NCBI RefSeq assembly: GCF_003353065.1
Contig: NZ_CP027806.1
Span: 3,058,501 to 3,122,500, forward strand
Reading direction: 5' to 3'
Origin: Cyclonatronum proteinivorum
GTDB lineage: Bacteria > Bacteroidota > Rhodothermia > Balneolales > Cyclonatronaceae
DNA: 64,000 nucleotides
Each line of letters opens with the position of its first letter. Positions within the stretch are counted from its first letter, which is position 1. This document shows positions 27,051-36,603 of this stretch, in pieces. The position numbers were made by a program, and so were the translations under genes. The notes under the pieces were generated by a model. That model had not been told where the DNA came from, did not search any database, and saw nothing but the letters and a program-made list of their open reading frames with translations.

Positions 27051-27650
27051 TCAGCGGGTTAGGTTGATAAAGTTTAATAGCAGGCGTGCCCCGGCTGTGC
27101 CTGATTTTTCGGGATGGAACTGCACGCCCATTTTGTTGCCCTCGGCAGCCACGGAGGTAAATGTCACACCTGCGTAACTACATGCGCCGATGGTTTGGTC
27201 ACAAAGCGGGGCGTAGTAGCTGTGCACGTAGTAGAAGTAATCGCCCTGACCAATGCCTTCAAGCAGCGGATGTTCCGACTCGAAGGGTTCGACAAAAGTG
27301 TTCCAGCCCATGTGCGGGACCTTGGCGTCGCGGTCGTCGAAGCGCAGCAGTTTGCCGGGAAAGAGCCCCAGACAATCGGTGTCACCTTCCACGCTGTGTT
27401 CGAACAGCAGCTGCATGCCGAGGCAGATGCCGAGCACCGGCAGCGGGGTTTCACGCAGCCAGACATCGAGTCCGGTGGTTTTCAGTGCCTGCATCGCGGC
27501 CTGCGCGTGACCAACCCCGGGGAAAATGATGCCGGAGGAGGCTTCCAGCTTTTGGATGTCGCTTGTAATCTGATAGTCCGCACCGAGCCGTTTGAGGGCG
27601 TTGGAAACGGAGGCCGTGTTTCCGGCGCGGTAGTCGATGATGCTGATCAT
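27051..27650 (-). CDS. hisH: HisH, glutamine amidotransferase subunit
   Basis: 199 residues, class I glutaminase. The nucleophile Cys is in PVLGICLGMQLLFEHS, and the His/Glu pair is in GVQFHPEKSG. It supplies ammonia to HisF, which is not encoded in this window. The start overlaps the hisB stop (TAATG). Confidence 0.96.
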   Translation of the reverse strand: MISIIDYRAGNTASVSNALKRLGADYQITSDIQKLEASSGIIFPGVGHAQAAMQALKTTGLDVWLRETPLPVLGICLGMQLLFEHSVEGDTDCLGLFPGKLLRFDDRDAKVPHMGWNTFVEPFESEHPLLEGIGQGDYFYYVHSYYAPLCDQTIGACSYAGVTFTSVAAEGNKMGVQFHPEKSGTAGARLLLNFINLTR

Positions 27651-28540
27651 TACAGAATTCCTTTGCTGCTCGGGATTTCGAGGCTGCCCGTACGCTTCAC
27701 CGATTGCTTGAGCACAATGGCAAAACCTTTGAACATGGCCTCGATTTTATGGTGATCGTTCTCGCCGGTGACTTCAAAATGCAGGGTGCTTTTGGTGTTC
27801 ATTGCCAGGGAGTAGAAAAAGTGTTTGACCATCTCGGTGGGAACATCGCCCACTTTTTCGCGGCTGAAGTGTACATCAAACACCAGATAGGGCCGGCCGG
27901 AAAGGTCGAGCGCGGTCATGGCGCGGGTTTCGTCCATCGGGAGGACGGAAGCGTATCGGGTGATACCGCGTTTGTCGCCCAAAGCCGCTGAGATGGCGTC
28001 GCCGAGCGCAAGGGCACAGTCTTCGATGGTGTGATGTTCGTCAATATGGAGATCGCCCTTGCAGTGCAGGCGCAAATCTACGTCGCCGTGCCGCGCGATT
28101 TGCTCCAGCATGTGATCAAAAAATCCGAGTCCGGTTTTGATGTCGTGCTTACCGGAGCCATCGAGATTTATTTCGGCTTCGATGTCTGTTTCGCGGGTTG
28201 TGCGGCGTATGCGTCCGATGCGGGGCGGGAACAGCAGCTGATGCAGCAGCGCCTGCCAGTCGGGGGCTGTTCCCGGGGATGCGCCGTCTTGCTGCTGCTG
28301 CAGCAGGCCGCTTTCCGCGGCCAAAATGCGTCGGGTGCCGGACAGTGCCGGATTTTCGGCTTCGGTCAGCTCAAAGGAAAGGTCTTCCCGGCGGAGGCGT
28401 TCAATTAGCAGCTGCGGCGTTTGCGCGTCGAGCAGCAGCGCGGCACCGGCCTCGTGCAGGCGTATCAGAGCACGGAAAGCGAACGGGCGCAGCTCGCTTC
28501 CATCGCTTAGCGCTTCGGCAGAAATAAAAAATCGGGACAT
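27650..28540 (-). CDS. hisB: imidazoleglycerol-phosphate dehydratase with degenerate N-terminal domain
   Basis: 296 residues. The IGPD domain occupies about 107-296 (RTTRETDIEAEINLDGSG, GFFDHMLEQIARHGD, DEHHTIEDCALALG, ENDHHKIEAMFKGF), with the manganese-binding His clusters intact. The N-terminal 106 residues replace the phosphatase domain of bifunctional HisB but are shortened and lack the HAD DxDxT motif (FISAEALSD stands where FIDRDGT is usual). The protein should dehydrate IGP; histidinol-phosphate phosphatase activity is unlikely. Confidence 0.9.
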   Translation of the reverse strand: MSRFFISAEALSDGSELRPFAFRALIRLHEAGAALLLDAQTPQLLIERLRREDLSFELTEAENPALSGTRRILAAESGLLQQQQDGASPGTAPDWQALLHQLLFPPRIGRIRRTTRETDIEAEINLDGSGKHDIKTGLGFFDHMLEQIARHGDVDLRLHCKGDLHIDEHHTIEDCALALGDAISAALGDKRGITRYASVLPMDETRAMTALDLSGRPYLVFDVHFSREKVGDVPTEMVKHFFYSLAMNTKSTLHFEVTGENDHHKIEAMFKGFAIVLKQSVKRTGSLEIPSSKGIL

Positions 28541-28548
28541 GGTAGAAA

Positions 28549-29625
28549 TCAGGTTGTAGGGGATACGATGGCACTCAGCTTCTCAAAAGCGGCCAGCAGA
28601 CGATCGTTTTCTTCGGGCGTGCCTATGGTGACGCGCAGGCCGTCGGTGCAGTGCAGCTGATCGCCGCGGTAGCGCACAATCACTTCTTCCGCGGCAAGCG
28701 CTTTGTACCAGCCGGGGGCATCCTTCACCCTGACCAGCAGAAAATTGGCGTCGCTGGGTTCGACTTTATAAACAGCGGGAAATTTCAGGAGGGCTTCAGC
28801 CAGTCTTTCGCGTTCGGCGAGAATTTGCGCGATCAGTCCGGAGGTCCGCTCCGGAGAGGCAAGCGCTGCAAGCGCGGTTTGCTGGGTGAGCGTATTCACG
28901 TTGTAGGGCGGCTTCACGCGCATCATGTAGCTGATGATGGTTTCGGAGGCAAACGCCATCCCGAGACGGATGCCGGCAAGTCCCCAGGCTTTGGAGAGCG
29001 TCTGCATCACGACCAGGTTCGGGAACTCCCCGAGCCAGCGCAGGGCACTTTCCCCGGCACTGAAATCGATGTAGGCTTCATCCACAATCACAAGCGCGGG
29101 CACCGCTTCGAGCACCTGCCGAATGTGCGCGGCATCGAGCCGGTTGGCCGTCGGATTGTTGGGCGAACACAGGAAAACCAGCTTCGCCCCGGAGGTTTTG
29201 ACGGCTTCAATGACACCTTCGGGGTCAAGGGAAAAATCAGGGTTCAGGGGAGCTTCCACCGTTTGAATGCCCTGAATATCTGCGCTCACTTTGTACATGC
29301 CGTAGGTTGGCGGCGTGATGACCATAGTATCTTCGCCTGACTGACAAAACATGCGGATCAGAATATCGATGGCTTCATCGCTGCCATTTCCCAGAAAAAT
29401 CTGCGACGGCTTTACGTCTTTCAGCTCCGAAAGACGTGCGCGCAGGGCTTCAAAATGGGGATCGGGATAGCGGTTGAGTCGGGCTTCGGGATGCTGTTCC
29501 GGGGCGAACGGATTCTCGTTGGCATCAAGCAGAATGCCGGTTTTGAAGTCGTCGCGGGCGGAGCGGTAGGGTTTGAGGGAGCGGATGTTGGGCCGTAAAA
29601 GCGGAAGCGTATCAAAGGCGGACAT
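28549..29625 (-). CDS. hisC: HisC, histidinol-phosphate aminotransferase
   Basis: 358 residues, fold type I PLP enzyme. Motifs: FLGNGSDEAIDILIR, CSPNNPTANRL, VIVDEAYIDFSAGES, and the PLP lysine in MQTLSKAWGLAGIRLG. It converts imidazole-acetol phosphate to histidinol phosphate with glutamate. In the operon it lies between hisD and hisB. Confidence 0.96.
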   Translation of the reverse strand: MSAFDTLPLLRPNIRSLKPYRSARDDFKTGILLDANENPFAPEQHPEARLNRYPDPHFEALRARLSELKDVKPSQIFLGNGSDEAIDILIRMFCQSGEDTMVITPPTYGMYKVSADIQGIQTVEAPLNPDFSLDPEGVIEAVKTSGAKLVFLCSPNNPTANRLDAAHIRQVLEAVPALVIVDEAYIDFSAGESALRWLGEFPNLVVMQTLSKAWGLAGIRLGMAFASETIISYMMRVKPPYNVNTLTQQTALAALASPERTSGLIAQILAERERLAEALLKFPAVYKVEPSDANFLLVRVKDAPGWYKALAAEEVIVRYRGDQLHCTDGLRVTIGTPEENDRLLAAFEKLSAIVSPTT

Positions 29626-29655
29626 CAGTAAATTTCGGGAATTTTGAACTTTGGT

Positions 29656-30945
29656 TTAGGAAAGGTGGCGGAGACGGCGGCTAACGGCCTGACGGTGTGC
29701 TTCGAGGCCTTCCGCCTGTGCCATGACCTCGACCGTTGGGCCCAGTTCCCGGAGTCCGTCAGGAGTGAGTTCCTGAAAGGTCACCATTTTATAGAAGGAA
29801 TCGAGGGAGACGCCGCTGTACATGGCTGCGTAGCCGCTTGTCGGCAGGGTGTGATTGGTGCCGGAGGCGTAATCGCCGGCGCTTTCGGGCGTCCAGTTTC
29901 CCAGAAAAACCGAGCCGGCGTTGATGATGCCCGGTACGTACTCCGCGGCATTTTCTGACGCGATGATGAGGTGCTCGGGCGCCCAAAGGTTGGAAAATAC
30001 AAGGGCCTGGGCACGGTCTTCCACAAGCACAGCGCTGCTGTTGGCGAGGGCTTTACGGGCGGCTTCCATCCGGGGCAGGGACTGCAGCTGACGCTCGGTC
30101 TCGGTGAGGGTCTCCTCAATAAATCCCGCACTTTGCGCCACAAGCACAACCTGTGAATCGGCGCCATGTTCCGCCTGAGAGAGCAGGTCAGCGGCCACAA
30201 ATTCCGGGTTCGCGGTTTCGTCCGCAATCACCAGCACTTCGGAAGGTCCCGCGGGCATGTCGATTGCCACAACCGCATCAGACTGCGAAACCAGCATTTT
30301 CGCGCAGGTGACGTATTGATTTCCGGGACCAAATATTTTGTGCACTTTGGGGACGCTCTCTGTGCCGTAGGCCAGCGCAGCAACGGCCTGCGCGCCGCCC
30401 GCCTTTAGGATGTGCGTGATGCCCGTCAGCGCGGCGCAGTACAGAATTTCCGGTGCAATGGCGCCGTCTTGCTGCGGTGGCGTTGCCATGATACGGGTCG
30501 GACATCCGGCAATCATGGCCGGCACCCCGAGCATGAGCACGGTTGAGGGCAGCACCGCTGTGCCACCGGGCACGTAGAGTCCGACGGCTTCAACGGCCCG
30601 TGCTTCGCGCCTGCACACGACGCCCGGCATGGTCTCCACGACCAGATCGCCCGGTTTTTGTGCCATGTGAAAGGCATAAATATTGGCAAAAGCCCGGTCA
30701 AAGGCCGCTTTCTTATCTTCCGAAAGCGGCACATCTTCCGCGGCAGGGACCGGTATCACAAGCGGATCGGGGAGAAAACCGTCAAATTTCTGCGTATATG
30801 ACTGCAGGGCCACATCCCCCTGTGTTTTCACTGCCTGAATAATTTCCCGAACGGTTGGTTCAATCCGGTCGAAATCCACGGCTGTGCGTTTGCAGAGCGC
30901 TTTGATTTCTTCTGCGTTCAGGTTTTTATACGTGAAGACTTTCAT
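29656..30945 (-). CDS. hisD: HisD, histidinol dehydrogenase
   Basis: 429 residues, normal length. Motifs: GLYVPGGTAVLPSTVLMLGV, FGPGNQYVTCAKML, VAIDMPAGPSEVLVIADETA, and EHLIIASENA. The His/Glu zinc ligands are in SQAEHGADSQ and APEHLI. It oxidises histidinol to histidine in two NAD-dependent steps. Confidence 0.96.
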   Translation of the reverse strand: MKVFTYKNLNAEEIKALCKRTAVDFDRIEPTVREIIQAVKTQGDVALQSYTQKFDGFLPDPLVIPVPAAEDVPLSEDKKAAFDRAFANIYAFHMAQKPGDLVVETMPGVVCRREARAVEAVGLYVPGGTAVLPSTVLMLGVPAMIAGCPTRIMATPPQQDGAIAPEILYCAALTGITHILKAGGAQAVAALAYGTESVPKVHKIFGPGNQYVTCAKMLVSQSDAVVAIDMPAGPSEVLVIADETANPEFVAADLLSQAEHGADSQVVLVAQSAGFIEETLTETERQLQSLPRMEAARKALANSSAVLVEDRAQALVFSNLWAPEHLIIASENAAEYVPGIINAGSVFLGNWTPESAGDYASGTNHTLPTSGYAAMYSGVSLDSFYKMVTFQELTPDGLRELGPTVEVMAQAEGLEAHRQAVSRRLRHLS

Positions 30946-30957
30946 TATACATCCCGC

Positions 30958-31827
30958 TTAGTTGATCATATTTTGGATGGGAAGCATCACAATGCCCGTT
31001 GCCCCGGCAGCTTTGAGCTCTTCCATCACTTCCCAGAATTTCGCAATCGGAATTACGGTGTGTATGGCAATCATGCTCGGGTCGGCGAGCGGCAGCACGG
31101 TCGGACTGTTGAGCGCGGGAATGATGCGGGTGATGGTATCAAGCGCTTCCTTCGGGGCATTCATCATGATGTAGCGGCTGTTTTCGGCAAGCAGCTGCCC
31201 TTCGATCCGGACGAGGAATTTCTCAATGAGGTCAACTTTGTGCTGCGGCAGCGGCTTGTTGGTACGGATGAGCTGCGACTGACTTTGCAGGATGGTCTCG
31301 AGTTCGCGCAATCCGTTGGTTTTGAGTGTACTGCCGGTCGAAACAAGGTCACAGATGGCGTCAGCGACATCAAGGCGGGGCGTGATTTCCACTGCGCCTG
31401 AAATTTTGATGATGTGCACATCAAGCCCAAGGGAATCAAAAAACTTGCGGGTAAGCACCGGGTAACTTGTGGCAATGCGCCTGCCCCCTAACTCCTTAGC
31501 CGAGTTGATGTTCCGGCTTACGGGGCTCGCAATCGAAAGACGGCAATGACCAAAATCGAGGTCTTTTAAAATGGTGATATCGGCCTGTGTTTCGAGGGTA
31601 ACATTTGCCCCGACAACACCGAGGTCGCAGATGCCGTCCTGCACATACTCGGGAATGTCATCATCACGGATGAGCAGCAGTTCAACATCAAAATTAAGGG
31701 CTTTTACGAGCAGCCGGTTTTTGTAACCATCGAAGCGGATGCCGATGTTTTCGAGCAGGGTAATGGTTTTTTCTGTGAGCCTTCCGCTTTTTTGGATGGC
31801 AATTCGCAGGGTTTGTACAGGTTCCAA
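30958..31827 (-). CDS. hisG: HisG, ATP phosphoribosyltransferase, long form
   Basis: 289 residues, so the long form with a C-terminal regulatory ACT-like domain (about 215-289, ending PIAKFWEVMEELKAAGATGI), giving feedback inhibition by histidine. The catalytic core includes IRDDDIPEYVQDGICDLGVV, and ISGAVEITPRLDVADAICDLV. It begins with a TTG codon. First gene of the operon, preceded by the leader and terminator hairpin. Confidence 0.94.
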   Translation of the reverse strand: MEPVQTLRIAIQKSGRLTEKTITLLENIGIRFDGYKNRLLVKALNFDVELLLIRDDDIPEYVQDGICDLGVVGANVTLETQADITILKDLDFGHCRLSIASPVSRNINSAKELGGRRIATSYPVLTRKFFDSLGLDVHIIKISGAVEITPRLDVADAICDLVSTGSTLKTNGLRELETILQSQSQLIRTNKPLPQHKVDLIEKFLVRIEGQLLAENSRYIMMNAPKEALDTITRIIPALNSPTVLPLADPSMIAIHTVIPIAKFWEVMEELKAAGATGIVMLPIQNMIN

Positions 31828-31863
31828 AAAGGTTAATTATTTAGTGTTCAAGGGGTACCGGAA

Positions 31864-31904
31864 CAAAAAAGCCGGTCTGATTTCAGGATAGCGAATCAGC
31901 CGGC
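31864..31904 (-). terminator. his attenuator terminator hairpin
   Basis: On the minus strand GCCGGCTGATT pairs with AATCAGACCGGC (one bulge), followed by six T. It is between the leader ORF stop (31944) and hisG (31827). The segment GTCTGAT at 31963-31957 (end of the leader ORF) is the exact complement of ATCAGAC in the 3' arm (31881-31875), so the two structures are mutually exclusive. Confidence 0.8.
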
Positions 31905-31943
31905 AGTCATCTCGGTATTAAACGAAGCGTATTAGATTTACGT

Positions 31944-32135
31944 TCAGGATGGGGTCATCAGACTGACAGGCTTAGTGCACCACGCATGATGCAGGTGATG
32001 ATGACGGATACGATGATGTGTCGATGCCTGGGCCTTATCCCCTATCAGACAAATTTCATACACGCGCCCGGTCATTGCCTGCGCGGGAACAGCTTTGAAG
32101 TACAGCGTATCGGTAAAGTTTTCATATTTTCTCAT
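31944..32135 (-). CDS. His-rich leader peptide of the his operon
   Basis: Up to 63 residues from the ATG at 32135, or 43 from an internal ATG at 32075. The segment THHRIRHHHLHHAWC holds seven His codons within eleven (positions 40-50 of the long form; bases about 32018-31986). It ends just before the terminator hairpin and lies directly upstream of hisG in the same strand. This is the arrangement of a ribosome-mediated his attenuator. The peptide itself is probably not functional beyond its translation. Confidence 0.75.
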   Translation of the reverse strand: MRKYENFTDTLYFKAVPAQAMTGRVYEICLIGDKAQASTHHRIRHHHLHHAWCTKPVSLMTPS

Positions 32136-32391
32136 GGCTGCGAATATAGTCAGATTAAGACCACCAATTCATGCTGTCTTCAAACGCAAAACATCTCTTT
32201 ACAAATGCTGCCAAAGCTCTGAGTTTCACTTCGAAAAACCGCAGTTCAGGCCCCGGTGAAGACCGAAGCCCGTGTCACCCTACTCCTTATTCACACCTGT
32301 GAATGGCAAAATCTCAGGCGCGCTCAACTTCAAAATGAGGCGATAATTTGCTATTTTAACCAACTTTGCAAAAAACGATCTAACCACCTAC
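32136..32391. other. divergent intergenic region between the his leader and lepA
   Basis: About 256 bp. AT-rich stretches on the left (ACTATATT-like on the minus strand, about 15 bp upstream of the leader ATG) could be the his promoter. No other feature is recognised. Confidence 0.4.
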
Positions 32392-34188
32392 ATGAAGCAC
32401 ATCCGCAACTTTTGTATTATTGCTCACATTGATCACGGTAAAAGCACCCTGGCCGACCGGCTGCTTGAGCGCACCGGCACCATTACTGAACGCGAAATGC
32501 AGAATCAGGTGCTCGACGACATGGATCTTGAGCGTGAGCGCGGTATTACCATCAAGAGTCACGCCATTAAAATGGACTACACCGCCCGCGACGGTCAGAA
32601 ATATATTTTCAACCTGATCGACACACCGGGTCACGTGGACTTTGCCTACGAAGTATCCCGCGCGCTGAAAGCCTGTGAAGGCGCCGTTTTGGTTGTAGAT
32701 GCCGCACAGGGTGTTGAAGCGCAAACCATTTCAAATTTATATCAGGCGATTGAGCAGAATCTGGAAATCATCCCGGTACTGAACAAAATTGACCTGCCCG
32801 GTGCTGATGTGGAAGGCTCCGCACAGCAGGTGATGGATCTGATTGGGTGTGAGCGTGAAGATATTCTGCACGTATCCGGTAAAACCGGACTTGGGGTAGA
32901 TGAGCTTCTCGAACACCTTATTCATAAAGTTCCCGCTCCCAAGGGCGGCCCTAACAAACCGCTTAAAGCCCTGATTTTCGACTCCGTTTTCAATTCCTAC
33001 CGGGGTTCTATTGTTTATGTGCGGATTATGGATGGCGTGCTCCGCAAGGGCGATCGCATGAATTTCATGGCTGTCGAGCAGGATTACGACGCCGATGAAA
33101 TCGGTTATCTCCGCATGAAAATGACGCCTTGTGATGAACTCAAAGCAGGTGAAGTCGGCTACATCATCGGCAGCGTAAAATCTCTGGCCGATACCAAAGT
33201 TGGTGATACCATCACAACGGTAAAAAACGGCGCTACGGAACCCATCCCGGGATACAAGGACGTCAAGCCGATGGTATTCAGCGGGATTTACCCGACCAAC
33301 AGCGAAGATTTTGAAAGCCTGCGTTCTGCGCTCGAAAAGCTCAAGCTGAACGACGCTTCCCTGAACTATGTGCCCGAAACTTCCGCTGCGCTCGGTTTCG
33401 GTTTCCGGGCCGGGTTCCTGGGCATGCTTCACATGGAAATCGTGCAGGAGCGCCTCGACCGTGAATTCGATATGGATATCATCACAACGGTCCCCAACGT
33501 AGAGTATGAAATCCAAACAACGGGTGGTAAACGCATTGCGGTTGATAACCCGAGCGACATGCCAGAGCCGGGGCTGATCGATAAAATTTACGAGCCCTAC
33601 ATCAAAGCACAGATAATTGCACCGGCAGAGTACATCGGTGCCATCATGAAACTTTGTCAGGAACGCCGCGGGGTGTACATCAACACCATGTACCTTGACG
33701 CGACCCGCGTTGATCTCACCTATGAGCTGCCCATGGCGGAAGTCGTTTTCGATTTTTATGACAGACTCAAGAGCTCAACCCGCGGCTATGCCTCCCTCGA
33801 CTACGAGTTCATTGGTCAGCGGCCAGGCAATATGGTGAAGCTCGACATCCTCCTGAACGGCGAACCCGTTGACGCCCTCTCGAGCATTGTGCACCGCGAC
33901 AAAGCCTACGAATGGGGCAAGAAACTTTGCGCCAAGCTCAAAGAGCTCATCCCGAGACAGATGTACGAAGTCGCGATTCAGGCGGCCATCGGCAAGAAAG
34001 TCATCGCCCGTGACACCATCCGCGCCATGCGCAAAGACGTAATCGCCAAATGTTACGGGGGCGATATCACCCGGAAACGCAAGTTGCTCGAGAAGCAGAA
34101 AGAAGGAAAGAAAAGAATGAAGCAGGTGGGCTCGGTAGAAATACCACAGGAAGCCTTTCTCGCCGTTCTTTCTATGAACGACAACTGA
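32392..34188 (+). CDS. lepA: elongation factor 4 (LepA)
   Basis: 598 residues, the usual length. G motifs: [23 protein letters not shown] and [10 protein letters not shown]-terminal signature: GYASLDYEF and the family tail with [43 protein letters not shown]. This GTPase back-translocates ribosomes under stress. It is divergent from the his leader and followed by an exported protein and lepB in the same direction. Confidence 0.97.
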   Translation: MKHIRNFCIIAHIDHGKSTLADRLLERTGTITEREMQNQVLDDMDLERERGITIKSHAIKMDYTARDGQKYIFNLIDTPGHVDFAYEVSRALKACEGAVLVVDAAQGVEAQTISNLYQAIEQNLEIIPVLNKIDLPGADVEGSAQQVMDLIGCEREDILHVSGKTGLGVDELLEHLIHKVPAPKGGPNKPLKALIFDSVFNSYRGSIVYVRIMDGVLRKGDRMNFMAVEQDYDADEIGYLRMKMTPCDELKAGEVGYIIGSVKSLADTKVGDTITTVKNGATEPIPGYKDVKPMVFSGIYPTNSEDFESLRSALEKLKLNDASLNYVPETSAALGFGFRAGFLGMLHMEIVQERLDREFDMDIITTVPNVEYEIQTTGGKRIAVDNPSDMPEPGLIDKIYEPYIKAQIIAPAEYIGAIMKLCQERRGVYINTMYLDATRVDLTYELPMAEVVFDFYDRLKSSTRGYASLDYEFIGQRPGNMVKLDILLNGEPVDALSSIVHRDKAYEWGKKLCAKLKELIPRQMYEVAIQAAIGKKVIARDTIRAMRKDVIAKCYGGDITRKRKLLEKQKEGKKRMKQVGSVEIPQEAFLAVLSMNDN

Positions 34189-34231
34189 TTTCTTTCGCTC
34201 CCCTCATCCAAAATTCAGAAAAGTATTTTTA

Positions 34232-34858
34232 ATGACATTTTCCAGGCTGACCTTTATCATCGGCTTTTTCAGCGTATTATTTTTTACGGGCGCGTTGTCT
34301 CAAACGCAGCAAGCCTTCGCGCAGCAGACTGACGCCTTCACCGAAGCGGAAATTATCAAGGTTGAACGTGTTGACGCGGCAACTTTCGAGCGCCGGTTCC
34401 GCAACACGCGCTGGACAGGACAGGGTATGCAGGGCATTACCGATATTGACCGTATTCCTTCGATGGAATTGCGGGCGAGACTGCAAACCGTTTTTGGCGA
34501 CCCCACCCGGACGCTCGACGACCTTGCTTTTCGCCCGAATTTCCGGATGGCCGAAGCCATTCAATACGAATACTGGTTCATCGTAAACGACCGCTACCCG
34601 ATGATGATCCTCGATATTGACGGTCCGTTTGCACGCGGCCTTGTTTACGCGGTATCGGTGAGCTACATCGACCTCATGCCGCAAATCAAGCGGGCGCTCT
34701 CCCGCATGATTATGGAGCCGACAGAGCTCGAAGAATTTACTGATGTTTTCTATTCGCCTGAACGCAGCAACTGGTACGAAATATCATTTCAGGACGGCGA
34801 ATTCAACTATGTTGAAATACCGCAGCCTCAGCGATTCCGAAACGTCCGCTTCAACTGA
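34232..34858 (+). CDS. hypothetical exported protein
   Basis: 208 residues. The N-terminus is a signal peptide (MTFSRLTFIIGFFSVLFFTGALSQ) followed by a short linker. The mature part has conserved-looking blocks (RLQTVFGDPTRTLDDLAF, IQYEYWFIVNDRYPMMILDID, VSYIDLMPQIKRALSR) but no family recognised. It lies between lepA and lepB, all co-oriented. Confidence 0.65.
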   Translation: MTFSRLTFIIGFFSVLFFTGALSQTQQAFAQQTDAFTEAEIIKVERVDAATFERRFRNTRWTGQGMQGITDIDRIPSMELRARLQTVFGDPTRTLDDLAFRPNFRMAEAIQYEYWFIVNDRYPMMILDIDGPFARGLVYAVSVSYIDLMPQIKRALSRMIMEPTELEEFTDVFYSPERSNWYEISFQDGEFNYVEIPQPQRFRNVRFN

Positions 34859-34976
34859 TATGCGCAGCTAAACCCAAAGCAGCCTGCCTCTTAAATCCGG
34901 CCCGTTCATACGGTCGGATTTCTTATTTTTGGCGGGTGCAGGTTTCTCACAACATCACTCACTGAATTCCATACCA

Positions 34977-36068
34977 TTGGCCGACAAAAAAAAGATCTCG
35001 GGCCGGGCTGAGCGGGCCCGCAAACGCACCAAGGACAGCAGCAGTAAACAGGCGCAGGCAAAAACCTGGGCCCGCGAATGGGGAGAAGCCCTCATCTGGG
35101 CACTCGCTGCAGCAGTCATCATCCGCGCCCTGTTTTTCGGCGCGTACCGTATCCCGACCCCATCCATGGAAACAACGCTGATGACCGGCGATTTCCTCCT
35201 CGTTTCCAAAATGCACTACGGCGCCCGCACCCCGCAATCTGTAGGCATTCCGTTTACCGGCGTACACCTGCCCAACCTCCGGCTCCCATCCACACGACTC
35301 CCCGGCTTCTCCTCCATCAAGCGAAACGACATCGTTGTTTTCAATTACCCGATTGATGACGGCATTCCTTCACAAAAAACCAATTACATCAAACGAGCCG
35401 TCGGCATGCCCGCCGATACCCTGGAAATAGCAGACAAAATGCTGTTCGTAAACCATGAGCCGGCTGAAATGTTTGAAACCCTGCAGTTCATCCACGAAAT
35501 AACGCCCCTTGACGGTCTGCGAATCAGTACGGAGCGCCTCCGGAATGCGGGCGCTACCGTTATCGGCACAAGGGGCCCGCAGGGAGAGCGGCTGTTCGCG
35601 CACATGTCACCAACGGTAGCCCGTGAAGTTGAATCATGGGGGAGCGTCGAAGCTGTTGAGCTGTTCTTAAATCAGAGCGGCGGGTTCAGCACCAACTTCC
35701 GCTTTGTGCGCGGGCTGTCTGAAAACAGTACCGAGAACATGCCGCAAATTGTTGTGCCCTTCAGCGGACAGGAAGTCGCACTGAATACGGATAACATTGG
35801 CCTCTATGCTGACATTATTGAGCGGTATGAAGGCAACCGGCTCGATGTTCGCGGCGATCGAATCCTAATCAACGGCGTAGAACGCAACCGCTACACCATA
35901 CAGCGCGATTACTACTTCATGATGGGCGACAACCGCGACAACAGCGAAGACAGCCGCGCATGGGGCTTCGTACCCGACGATCACATCGTCGGTAAAGCCT
36001 GGGTCATCTATTTTTCCATCGACGGAAGAAGCCCGAGATTTAACCGGATTCTGCGGTCGATACACTGA
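34977..36068 (+). CDS. lepB: signal peptidase I
   Basis: 363 residues from a TTG at 34977 (MADKKK-type start); a TTG at 34929 is also in frame. One membrane helix (about 38-53) is followed by the catalytic Ser63 in YRIPTPSMETTL and Lys139 in TNYIKRAVGMPADTLEI. The final box MGDNRDNSEDSRAWGFVPDDHIVGKAW is intact. The middle region (about 155-260) is longer than in E. coli LepB, as is common in Bacteroidota. It releases exported proteins from their signal peptides. Confidence 0.95.
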   Translation: MADKKKISGRAERARKRTKDSSSKQAQAKTWAREWGEALIWALAAAVIIRALFFGAYRIPTPSMETTLMTGDFLLVSKMHYGARTPQSVGIPFTGVHLPNLRLPSTRLPGFSSIKRNDIVVFNYPIDDGIPSQKTNYIKRAVGMPADTLEIADKMLFVNHEPAEMFETLQFIHEITPLDGLRISTERLRNAGATVIGTRGPQGERLFAHMSPTVAREVESWGSVEAVELFLNQSGGFSTNFRFVRGLSENSTENMPQIVVPFSGQEVALNTDNIGLYADIIERYEGNRLDVRGDRILINGVERNRYTIQRDYYFMMGDNRDNSEDSRAWGFVPDDHIVGKAWVIYFSIDGRSPRFNRILRSIH

Positions 36069-36091
36069 CCGTCTCTGCCCCCCTTTTCCAG

Positions 36092-36122
36092 GCAACCTCG
36101 CTCAGTGGGGTTGCTTTTTTTT
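36092..36122 (+). terminator. terminator after lepB
   Basis: GCAACC...GGTTGC stem with a T-run of eight, about 25 bp after the lepB stop. Confidence 0.75.
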
Positions 36123-36167
36123 CGCAAACAACCCGAAATCCGGCTCAGGATGCAATTCCCCTATCCG

Positions 36168-36256
36168 TTTATTTGGGGGAAACTCCGAGAGCATCACGGT
36201 CTGCATTGCTGGTTCCAGGCATCCCAAATCGGTCTCATAGCGCCTTGCTTTTTTTG
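36168..36256 (+). repeat. dispersed 3'-end element, copy 3 (diverged)
   Basis: Begins TTTATTTGGGGGAAACTCCGAG and GCATCA, has CATCCCAAATC in place of CCCCCAAATC, and ends GCCTTGCTTTTTTT. The middle is the most divergent of the five copies. It begins about 100 bp after lepB, co-oriented. Confidence 0.65.
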
Positions 36257-36378
36257 CCTGTTACACGCTGACGGAACGCGGATTGGGCGGATTTAAACGG
36301 ATTTATGCGGATTGACGGTTGGGGCCTCCGTCCCGTACCATGTATCCACACAAATCAAAATCGTATATTTGGGGTAAC

Positions 36379-36434
36379 AAAGCTGTTATTATCACGGCAC
36401 TTATCAACTCCCCTCTTGAGAGGGGTGGCCCCTG
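36379..36434. mobile_element. partial family 2 MITE-like sequence, copy e (reverse orientation)
   Basis: GCTGTTATTATCACGGCACT, then AACTCCCCTCTTGAGAGGGG and GGCCCC is the reverse-oriented end of family 2. It is followed by CCCCGATGCTGGCGGGCCGG, which matches the reversed CACCCCGTCCCGCC end of the REP-like blocks. Confidence 0.55.
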
Positions 36435-36603
36435 TATGAGCCCGTTAGGGCTTCAATACCATGAACAGTTTGTGTACCCTTTCAAAGCCCCGATGCTGGC
36501 GGGCCGGGGTGTGGAGATGCTGCCCGAAGGCATGATACCATTTACCACAACAGCTACATTTAATTGGGCACCCTACGGCAGGAAACCAAAAATCAACCAC
36601 AAA

